From Bacillota bacterium (GTDB lineage Bacteria; Bacillota; Dethiobacteria; DTU022), in the NCBI GenBank assembly GCA_012510305.1, contig JAAZIE010000034.1, forward strand, positions 1 to 12,572: DNA of 12,572 nucleotides, written 5' to 3'. Position 1 is the stretch's first letter. Each line of letters begins with the position of its first letter. The translations under genes were made by a program, and so were the position numbers. This document shows positions 7,098-12,572 of this stretch, one piece after another. The notes beneath the pieces were generated by a model. The model was given only the letters and a program-made list of their open reading frames with translations, searched no databases and had not been told where the DNA came from.

Positions 7098-8702
7098 ATG
7101 GCTCAAAAAAGAGGCGGGAAGTTAATCTGTTCCGGGGAGACGAAACGCAACCTGGCCGGCAAATTTCTGGCAACCGCTTCATTCTGCCTGGCCGGTGCAT
7201 CATTGCTTCCATTGGCTGTACCTGCCGCTGCTGCAGAGAATAACACTTCCAATCAATATCATTTTCGCAAAGAGGATTATGCTGCGGCGGGGTGGGGAAT
7301 GGAGCGAAGATCGCCATCTTCCTGTTCGCAGTTCTCAGAAGGGCAGTTTTTCAGGGGAAGGAAGCCCAATATCATTTTTATTATGGCCGACGATCTCGGC
7401 TACGGCGATCTGGGTTGCTACGGCCAGGAACAAATTCAAACCCCGTCGCTCGACAGGATGGCCGCTGAAGGGCTCAGGTTTACTTCCGCTTACGCCGGAG
7501 CGCCGGTCTGCGCTCCTTCGCGCAGCGCTTTGATGACCGGACTGCATACCGGCCATACTCGTGTTCGTGGAAATGCCAAGATCCCCCTGGAGGAGGGGGA
7601 TACCACTGTGGCCGAGGTTCTTCAGGAGGCCGGATATACTACCGGCTTGGTTGGGAAATGGGGCCTTGGAGAAGACGGCTCTACCGGTATTCCCAACAAG
7701 AAGGGTTTTGATTATTTCTACGGCTATCTCAACCAGACACAGGCGCACAATTATTACCCCGAATTTCTGTGGAGAAACAGGGAGAAGGTCTTTTTAGAGA
7801 ACAAAAAAGCATGGTGGGGCTTGGGCGCCTCCAGGGTCAAAGCAGAATACTCTCATGATATTTTAACAGAAGAAGCCTTAAGCTTTGTAGAAGAGAACAA
7901 AGAGGGCCCTTTTTTTCTCTACCTTGCCTACACGATCCCCCATGCCAACTCCGAAGCCAGAGACGGGATGGAGGTGCCCGATTACGGGATTTACGACGGT
8001 GAAGAGTGGCCCAATCCCCAGAAAGGCCATGCGGCCATGATCACCCGCATGGACCGCGACATCGGCTTGCTGCAGGCCCGGCTGCAAGAGCTGGGTTTGG
8101 CGCAAAACACGCTGCTCATCTTTACGAGCGATAACGGCCCGCACAAGGAAGGCGGCGCCGATCCTGATTTTTTCAGCTGCACCGGTCCGCTGACAGGGAT
8201 AAAACGTTCGCTCCGCGAAGGCGGTATCCGGATGCCCGCTATCGCCTGGTGGCCCGGTACAATTGAACCGGGCCGGGTCAGCGATCATCCCTGGGCTTTC
8301 TGGGACATCATGCCCACCTTTGCCGGGCTGGCCGGGGCGAGCTCTCCGGATAATATCGACGGCATTTCTTTTGTCCCCGAGCTGCTGGGCTTTCCGGATC
8401 GGCAGGAAAAACATGAATTCCTTTACTGGGAGTTTCATCACGAGATCTGGGCTTCCAGCCAGGCCGTGCGGATGGGGCCGTGGAAAGCGATTCGCAGCAA
8501 GCCCGGCGCCCCCCTGGAGCTTTACAATCTGGAGATCGACTTGGCCGAGCAAAACGACGTGGCGTCGGAGCATGCCGAAATTGTATCTCAAATTGAAGAG
8601 TATCTGGAAGGAGCCCGCGAGGAATCAAAGGTCTGGCCCCTTCGTAAATTTAATCTTTTTGGTTTTCTCATCTCGCAGCTTTACAAATCTTACCCCAAGT
8701 AA
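7098..8702 (+). CDS. Secreted arylsulfatase-family sulfatase (Cys type)
   Basis: A 534-residue sulfatase that would hydrolyse sulfate esters outside the cytoplasm. The start is ATG 7098, with GGAGGGAAGGAG just upstream; an earlier in-frame TTG lies within that purine run. A Sec-like signal peptide covers about residues 1-46, ending PAAAA. Residues 47-88 are an extra linker of no recognisable domain. The core shows NIIFIMADDLGYGDLG (D98 and D99 bind metal), CAPSRSALMTG (C138 is the residue converted to formylglycine), GKWGLG (K187), YTIPHANS and FTSDNGPHKEGG (D345, N346). Activity requires a formylglycine-generating enzyme or anaerobic sulfatase maturase, not seen in this window. The gene is bracketed by two identical palindromes. 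The natural substrate cannot be told. Confidence 0.9.
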   Translation: MAQKRGGKLICSGETKRNLAGKFLATASFCLAGASLLPLAVPAAAAENNTSNQYHFRKEDYAAAGWGMERRSPSSCSQFSEGQFFRGRKPNIIFIMADDLGYGDLGCYGQEQIQTPSLDRMAAEGLRFTSAYAGAPVCAPSRSALMTGLHTGHTRVRGNAKIPLEEGDTTVAEVLQEAGYTTGLVGKWGLGEDGSTGIPNKKGFDYFYGYLNQTQAHNYYPEFLWRNREKVFLENKKAWWGLGASRVKAEYSHDILTEEALSFVEENKEGPFFLYLAYTIPHANSEARDGMEVPDYGIYDGEEWPNPQKGHAAMITRMDRDIGLLQARLQELGLAQNTLLIFTSDNGPHKEGGADPDFFSCTGPLTGIKRSLREGGIRMPAIAWWPGTIEPGRVSDHPWAFWDIMPTFAGLAGASSPDNIDGISFVPELLGFPDRQEKHEFLYWEFHHEIWASSQAVRMGPWKAIRSKPGAPLELYNLEIDLAEQNDVASEHAEIVSQIEEYLEGAREESKVWPLRKFNLFGFLISQLYKSYPK

Positions 8703-8715
8703 GGCTGCGGTGATC

Positions 8716-8748
8716 GTGCAACAACAGGGACGGTCCTGTTTGTTGCAC
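8716..8748. repeat. REP-like palindrome, copy 2
   Basis: The 31-bp core (8717-8747) is identical to copy 1. The next flanking pair is G/C here but A/T in copy 1, so both keep base pairing although the bases differ. It starts 13 bp after the sulfatase stop and could fold in the mRNA 3' end. It has no U-tract. Confidence 0.85.
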
Positions 8749-8832
8749 AAGCAGGGCGATTGAAGGCAAGAGGCCGCCTGCTGAAAGCTTGAGTTGGATA
8801 TCCAAAGGAGGAGGGTGAAAAGAAGGGTGAAG

Positions 8833-9768
8833 ATGATCGCGGTGGATGCGCTGACGGTGCAGTACGGGGAGCTCCGGGCAGTGGATCAGGTTTCCTTTAG
8901 CGTTTTCGAGCAGGAGATCTTCGGTATCGTCGGGCCCAACGGCGCCGGCAAGACTTCAACGGTGGAATGCATCGAAGGCCTGCGCCGGGCTCACAGCGGA
9001 AAAGTAAGCGTGAGCGGCCTGGATCCCTGGAAAGACAGGAAAAAGCTGTACGAGGTCATGGGGGTGCAGCTGCAGGATACCGCTTACCAGGACCAGGTGC
9101 GGGTAGGCGAGATCTGCGCTCTTTTTTCTTCCCTTTACCGCAGCCCCGTCCCTTACGGGGAACTGTTGGAGATCATGCAGCTCTCCGGCAAAGAGAAGGC
9201 CTTTGTGAGCAGCCTCTCCGGCGGGCAGCGGCAGAAGCTGGCCATCGTGCTGGCGCTGATCCCCAACCCGCGGATTGCTTTTCTCGATGAGCTGACCACG
9301 GGTCTCGATCCCCGGGCCCGCCACCAGATGTGGGATCTGCTGCTGCAGTTAAGAGAGCGCGGCCTGACCATTGTTTTGGTTTCGCATTACATGGACGAGG
9401 TGGAAGCGGTCTGCGACCGGGTGGCGATCATGGACCGCGGGCGGATGCCCGCTGTGGGCTCCGTGAGCGAGGTGATCGGCCGGTTTGCCCTGCACACGGA
9501 GATCTCCTTTCGCTCGTCCCTGGAGCGAACCGGGGGCCTGGAGGCGCTGCCCGGCGTGGTCTCGGTGGGGCGAAAGCGCAACCGGATCACGGTTCAGGGC
9601 CGCGGCGATGAAACCGTTCTGGCGGTGCTTGAGCACCTGCGGGACCGGGGGATCGATTATGCCGCCCTGGCGGTAAAACCCCCGGACCTGGAAGCGGTGT
9701 TTTTGAACCTGGTGGGCTACAGCCCTTCGGGAGAGAGCCCCCGGGCAGACGAGAAGGAGGTGCGCTGA
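8833..9768 (+). CDS. ABC exporter ATP-binding subunit
   Basis: A 311-residue ATPase subunit of the DrrA/NatA/CcmA-like group that powers ABC-2 exporters at the inner face of the membrane. Walker A is GPNGAGKT (34-41), the Q-loop region is VQLQDTAYQ (78-86), the signature is LSGGQ (128-132), Walker B is RIAFLDE (147-153) and the switch His is in VSHYMDE (H185). The C-terminal 90 or so residues match the extra domain typical of this group. I choose ATG at 8833. GTG at 8827 is the other candidate, and an AAAGGAGGAGG run at 8804-8814 would suit it about as well. The stop overlaps the permease start (TGATG), indicating a translationally coupled operon. The cargo is unknown. Confidence 0.9.
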   Translation: MIAVDALTVQYGELRAVDQVSFSVFEQEIFGIVGPNGAGKTSTVECIEGLRRAHSGKVSVSGLDPWKDRKKLYEVMGVQLQDTAYQDQVRVGEICALFSSLYRSPVPYGELLEIMQLSGKEKAFVSSLSGGQRQKLAIVLALIPNPRIAFLDELTTGLDPRARHQMWDLLLQLRERGLTIVLVSHYMDEVEAVCDRVAIMDRGRMPAVGSVSEVIGRFALHTEISFRSSLERTGGLEALPGVVSVGRKRNRITVQGRGDETVLAVLEHLRDRGIDYAALAVKPPDLEAVFLNLVGYSPSGESPRADEKEVR

Positions 9769-10514
9769 TGCGGGCGGCGCTGTTGAACCTGACCCTGCTG
9801 GAGATGAAGCTCTTTATGCGCAATTATATCAACATGTTTTTTTTACTGATCTTTCCCATGCTCATGCTGCTGCTCTTCGGCGGGATTTTCGGCAACGAAC
9901 CCGAGGCCATGTTCGGCGGCTACGGCACCGTGGATATATCGGTGCCGGCCTATGCGGGGCTGATCATCTCGGTGACCGGGCTGATGAGCCTGCCGCTGAC
10001 GCTGTGCCAGTACCGGGAGAAGAAGATCCTGAAAAGATTTCAAGCGACTCCGCTGAGCCCGATATATGTGGTGGTCTCGCAGATCAGCGTCCACCTGATC
10101 ATGACTGTCGCGGGGATGCTGCTGCTCTTTATTGTCGCCAAGGTGGTGTTTGACCTGCAGTTCGTGGGCCGGGTGCTGCCGGTAACGGCGGTCTTTCTCT
10201 TCTCCACGCTGAGCATCTTCTCGCTGGGCTTCCTGGTGGCCGCGGTGGCGCCAAATATGCGGGCGGCCACGGCGATCGCCTACCTGATCTATTTTCCCAT
10301 GCTTTTCCTGACGGGGGCGACGATTCCCATCGAGCTGATGCCGGAGCTGATGCAGAAGATCGCCGCTGTTCTGCCGGTGACCCACGTGGTCAAGGCGATG
10401 AAGGCGGTCTGGCTGGGCGAGACGGCCGCTTCGGTATACCCCAGCCTGCTGATTCTGGCGGGGTTCATGCTGGTCTGCCTTACGCTGTCGCTCAAGTTTT
10501 TCCGGTGGGAATAG
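9768..10514 (+). CDS. ABC-2 type exporter permease
   Basis: A 248-residue integral membrane partner of the preceding ATPase. Six hydrophobic segments lie at about 21-41, 59-80, 102-126, 134-160, 166-186 and 223-243, the normal count for ABC-2 permeases of the DrrB/NatB type. The cytoplasmic loop REKKILKRFQATPLSP (83-98) matches the family signature between the second and third segments. AAGGAGG (9754-9760) gives good spacing to ATG 9768, which overlaps the ATPase stop. Likely exported substrates in this family are drugs, lipids, polysaccharides or ions; nothing local narrows this. No regulator gene is adjacent. Confidence 0.88.
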   Translation: MRAALLNLTLLEMKLFMRNYINMFFLLIFPMLMLLLFGGIFGNEPEAMFGGYGTVDISVPAYAGLIISVTGLMSLPLTLCQYREKKILKRFQATPLSPIYVVVSQISVHLIMTVAGMLLLFIVAKVVFDLQFVGRVLPVTAVFLFSTLSIFSLGFLVAAVAPNMRAATAIAYLIYFPMLFLTGATIPIELMPELMQKIAAVLPVTHVVKAMKAVWLGETAASVYPSLLILAGFMLVCLTLSLKFFRWE

Positions 10515-10566
10515 CGCGGCCGGTTAAATTTTTGCCCGGTATTTTTGATGGAAGCCTCGCCTTGAT

Positions 10567-10635
10567 GCGTGAGATCCTTCGGGCTTCGCCCTCAGGATGA
10601 CCGAGAAGGAAGCCCAGAGCCCCTCCCTGTCACTG
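10567..10635. repeat. MITE-like repeat unit B, left part, interrupted by IS110
   Basis: The forward arm is 10567-10601 (loop TTC rather than TGC). It is followed by a spacer and the first seven bases of the inverted arm, GTCACTG (10629-10635). The rest of the arm resumes at 12168 as AGCAAAGCGAAGAGTCTCGT after the insertion sequence. Joined, the halves match the inverted arm of unit A (147-173). Confidence 0.75.
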
Positions 10636-10718
10636 CTACGAATACTCACCTTAAAAAGACATGCTTAAATAGGGTGACTCTTTCAGCACCCTCTGTATTG
10701 TTCGCCTATATGTATGTT
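10636..10718 (-). other. IS110 right-end non-coding region
   Basis: This stretch lies between the transposase stop and the element tip. The tip on the plus strand reads CTACGAATACTCACC. Its ACGAATACT recurs inverted near the left end at 12125-12133. A short hairpin, GGGTG with CACCC around ten bases, lies near 10666-10685. There is no coding potential. Confidence 0.5.
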
Positions 10719-11936
10719 TTAGGTGGCTACTGAAACGGGAAGCGGCACACCTAGCTCCGTTAGTTTTTTAAGATAATACCTGGCTTTCTTTTCTGTGTTA
10801 AATTTACTGTAATAATCGCTACCTAAATCTTTAAAGGGAACGCCATCTTTTAGCATGTGGTAGATGGCAATGAGCATGGAATGAGCTACTGCAACAGTCG
10901 CCCTGTTTTTGCCTCGTCGAATAACCAAACGTTGATACTGAGCATAGAAGAAGCTATTTTTGTTTTTTTGAGCGGACTTTGCACATTGAATGAGAGTGCT
11001 TTTTAAGTATTTGTTGCCCTTGTTGGTTCTTCCGCTTTTACGTTTCCCGGCACTTTCATTATTCCCGGGGCATAACCCCGCCCAAGAAGAAATGTGTGCA
11101 GCAGAAGGAAAACGGTTCATATCAACTCCTATTTCCGAAAGAATCACTTCCGCACTACGCTTACCGATGCCCGCTATTTTATCAATTTCTTCGATGGCCT
11201 TTGTATAATGCTTCATATGCTCGTCAATAATTCTATCCATATCCCCAATTCGCTTAGTCATATCATCAATGTGATCCAAAATTGCTCTTACAAGTTGCTT
11301 TTGTATTGATGATAAAACACCATCCATAGCTTTAAGGAGTTGTTCCTTTTTTGAGCGCATGGAATGATGGATAAAATCATCAATATTGTCTGGATTGATT
11401 TCACCGAATAGAGCTTGTTCAATTAGCCTACGGCTACTTACTCCAGTCAGATTGGATACAAAAGAACTTAGTTTGATGTTGGCTCCTTCCAGAGTTTTTT
11501 CCAAGCGATTAAGTTCCCTGGCGCGTTCTTCAACTAAACTTTTCCGGTAACGGACAATTTCCCGTAACTCGCGCTGTTCTCTATTGGGGATAAAGCTAGC
11601 TTTTAAAAGGCCATGCTGTAACAGTTGAGCAATCCATTCCGCATCTTTAATATCAGTTTTGCGACCAGGTAAGCTTTTCATATGACGGGCGTTAACGACA
11701 ATAACATCAAGACCTAGCATCTCTAAAATATTGTAGATCGGTTTCCAGTAGGCTCCTGTGCTTTCCATAGCAACTTTTTGGCAATCGTTTTCAAGAAGCC
11801 AGTTGCCAAGCTCCTTGATACTACATGTGAGGGTCTCAAACTTACGGAGCTCTGCTGTTTTCCCGTTTCTAAAGCAGGCCACTATAAGTTTTTTGTGTAC
11901 ATCGATCCCACAACAACGCTCATAAACAGTTTGCAT
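10719..11936 (-). CDS. IS110-family transposase (DEDD RuvC-like plus C-terminal serine domain)
   Basis: A 405-residue recombinase. The N-terminal RuvC-like domain carries the DEDD set: D12 in GIDVHKK, E58 in MESTGAYW, and D95 and D98 in TDIKDAEW. A coiled-coil-rich middle follows (about 130-255). The C-terminal Transposase_20 domain shows IAGIGKRSAEVILSEIG and then PGNNESAGKRKSGRTNKG, where S295 is the likely catalytic serine. All key residues are present and the length is normal, so it should be active. The start is ATG 11936 with AAAGGAG about 9 nt upstream. In this family the recombinase binds an element-encoded bridge RNA that specifies target and donor DNA. Confidence 0.95.
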   Translation of the reverse strand: MQTVYERCCGIDVHKKLIVACFRNGKTAELRKFETLTCSIKELGNWLLENDCQKVAMESTGAYWKPIYNILEMLGLDVIVVNARHMKSLPGRKTDIKDAEWIAQLLQHGLLKASFIPNREQRELREIVRYRKSLVEERARELNRLEKTLEGANIKLSSFVSNLTGVSSRRLIEQALFGEINPDNIDDFIHHSMRSKKEQLLKAMDGVLSSIQKQLVRAILDHIDDMTKRIGDMDRIIDEHMKHYTKAIEEIDKIAGIGKRSAEVILSEIGVDMNRFPSAAHISSWAGLCPGNNESAGKRKSGRTNKGNKYLKSTLIQCAKSAQKNKNSFFYAQYQRLVIRRGKNRATVAVAHSMLIAIYHMLKDGVPFKDLGSDYYSKFNTEKKARYYLKKLTELGVPLPVSVAT

Positions 11937-11969
11937 AAGATGTTTCTCCTTTGCACTAGATTATGGCGT

Positions 11970-12140
11970 ACCCCTGCTATTTTAGCTACATTGCTACACG
12001 TCTTTTAAAGACAATATGTGGTGCTGCCGCAGGGGTAATTTCAAATTCTGAGTCGACCTCAATGTGACAGTGACAGTCGAACTCTTGCCAGTACAATTTT
12101 AACGTAAATGGCTAACATGTAAAGCAGTATTCGTTTACCG
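11970..12140 (-). ncRNA. Candidate IS110 bridge RNA in the left end
   Basis: This non-coding stretch lies upstream of the transposase on the same strand, where IS110-group bridge RNAs are encoded. By-eye folds from 5' to 3' are as follows. A GTAAA/TTTAC hairpin (12138-12118) displays CGAATACTGC. GAGTTCGAC/GTCGACTC (12084-12050, one bulged T) encloses an 18-nt loop. A perfect 8-bp stem ACCCCTGC/GCAGGGGT (12036-12029 with 11977-11970) encloses a large internal loop closed by a GTCTT/AAGAC hairpin (12012-12000). A long stem with an asymmetric internal loop and a terminal hairpin recalls the IS621 binding loops. The exact 5' and 3' ends are estimates. Confidence 0.5.
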
Positions 12141-12167
12141 TGGTGTGGGCAACACGTGAAAATTCTG

Positions 12168-12187
12168 AGCAAAGCGAAGAGTCTCGT
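12168..12187. repeat. Unit B, right part, after the IS110 insertion
   Basis: AGCAAAGCGAAGAGTCTCGT continues the inverted arm that was cut at 10635. It matches the unit A sequence at 154-173 with a few differences, and it runs directly into the next repeat at 12188. Confidence 0.7.
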
Positions 12188-12282
12188 CCGGCCGGGCGGC
12201 GGACAGAAAGAAAGACCGGGGTTTTCTATAGAAAGCTTCGCATCAAAACGCGAGATCCTTCGGGCTGCGCCCTCAGGATGAC
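12188..12282. repeat. Dispersed repeat, right copy, with forward arm (unit C)
   Basis: This is the counterpart of 1-95. It starts CCGGCC, contains CCGGGGTTTT, and ends in the forward arm 12250-12282 whose dyad ATCCTTCGGGC-TGC-GCCCTCAGGAT is unchanged. No matching inverted arm follows; a different hairpin occupies the next 40 bases. Confidence 0.7.
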
Positions 12283-12292
12283 AGGAAAACCC

Positions 12293-12331
12293 AAAAGGTG
12301 ACAGGGGGACGTACCTACTGTCACCTTTTTT
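12293..12331. repeat. Perfect hairpin repeat with T-tract (REP-like or terminator)
   Basis: AAAAGGTGACAG (12293-12304) pairs perfectly with CTGTCACCTTTT (12318-12329) around a 13-base head GGGGACGTACCTA, and six T residues end it. It could terminate transcription arriving from the left, but no gene in the window ends nearby. The purine-rich GGGGACG head resembles that of the palindromes flanking the sulfatase gene, so it may belong to the same REP-like family. Confidence 0.65.
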
Positions 12332-12374
12332 GCCTGAGTTGGCCGGCGCGGGTAAAAGGGGGCCTCCCCTTACT

Positions 12375-12409
12375 GCGTGAGATCCTTCGGGCTGTGCCCT
12401 CAGGATGAC
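12375..12409. repeat. MITE-like forward arm, unit D
   Basis: Fourth copy of the GCGTGAGATCC arm, with loop TGT instead of TGC, which weakens one stem pair. It is followed by a degenerate CCCAGGATGACCGAAAAGG tail like that of unit A, and a possible remnant of the inverted arm near CACTGTCACTC. Confidence 0.7.
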
Positions 12410-12572
12410 TGCAAAGGGGTTCCCAGGATGACCGAAAAGGAGGCCCTGGGCTCCCTACTTGCCACCCTGAGCCTCCAACACTGTCACTCTATCTCCAGGT
12501 TTTGAAGGTAGATTCTTTAAATAGCTCTGTTAATCAGCCTTTTACCTCCTGTGGGAGGGTACAAGGATATAG
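12410..12572. other. Right edge, no gene seen
   Basis: This is degenerate repeat tail followed by AT-richer sequence. I find no open frame of useful length with a ribosome binding site. A small CCTCC/GGAGG hairpin near 12546-12558 is the only structure seen. Confidence 0.5.

Larger units (their letters stand above)
10636..12167 (-). mobile_element. Complete IS110-family insertion sequence (1532 bp)
   Basis: It contains a full-length IS110-type transposase with 228 nt of non-coding DNA upstream (left end, 11937-12164) and about 83 nt downstream (right end, 10636-10718). The ends were set by rejoining the interrupted repeat: CTG occurs once at 10633-10635 and once at 12165-12167, and removing one copy plus the element restores TGTCACTGAGCAAAGCGA, which closely matches unit A. 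The CTG repeat therefore leaves a 3-bp ambiguity. The absence of long terminal inverted repeats and of a longer target duplication fits IS110. The long left end is the IS110-group arrangement rather than the IS1111 one. The element is visibly AT-richer than its surroundings, indicating recent arrival. Confidence 0.85.

Noticed and set aside
7878..8591. Minus-strand 237-codon frame opposite the sulfatase
   Set aside because: It is antisense to a clearly conserved enzyme and shows no domain of its own.
12188..12409. Repeats at the right end as a CRISPR array
   Set aside because: Spacing and repeat lengths are irregular, the units carry internal dyads, and there are no cas genes.

Overview
The window is GC-rich bacterial chromosome with strong AGGAGG-type ribosome binding sites. 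It carries a SWIM/SNF2 helicase of the kind common in Bacillota and many short dispersed repeats, so an anaerobic Clostridia-like Bacillota is my best guess. That assignment is low confidence: there is no rRNA or other marker gene here.

Layout. (1) 1-231: repeat DNA with one complete MITE-like unit. (2) 232-5777, minus strand, read right to left: a 1071-residue SWIM-SNF2 helicase, a small APH/RIO-like kinase, and a geranylgeranyl-reductase-type flavoprotein. The reductase lacks ATG, GTG or TTG at its true N-terminus and appears to start at CTG. (3) 5777-5979: divergent promoter region with a dyad. (4) 5979-10514, plus strand: a solitary beta-class DNA methyltransferase, a secreted Cys-type sulfatase bracketed by two identical palindromes, and a two-gene ABC exporter (ATPase and ABC-2 permease, overlapping TGATG). 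(5) 10636-12167: a complete, AT-richer IS110-family element, transposase on the minus strand, inserted into one arm of a dispersed repeat. Both ends can be placed because the interrupted sequence can be rejoined and matched to an intact relative at 147-173. (6) 12188-12572: more repeat units and a perfect 12-bp-stem hairpin; no gene.

The most interesting part is the 228-nt non-coding stretch upstream of the IS110 transposase. This is where IS110-group elements encode their bridge RNA. It folds by eye into several stem-loops. One loop displays a 9-nt sequence complementary to the DNA at the insertion site; another displays 9 nt complementary to the far tip of the element. This makes it a candidate new bridge RNA, although the strand logic does not fully match the IS621 model.

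Apart from the ABC pair, the genes form no single obvious pathway. The SNF2/methyltransferase divergent pair and the kinase/reductase pair are associations by position only.
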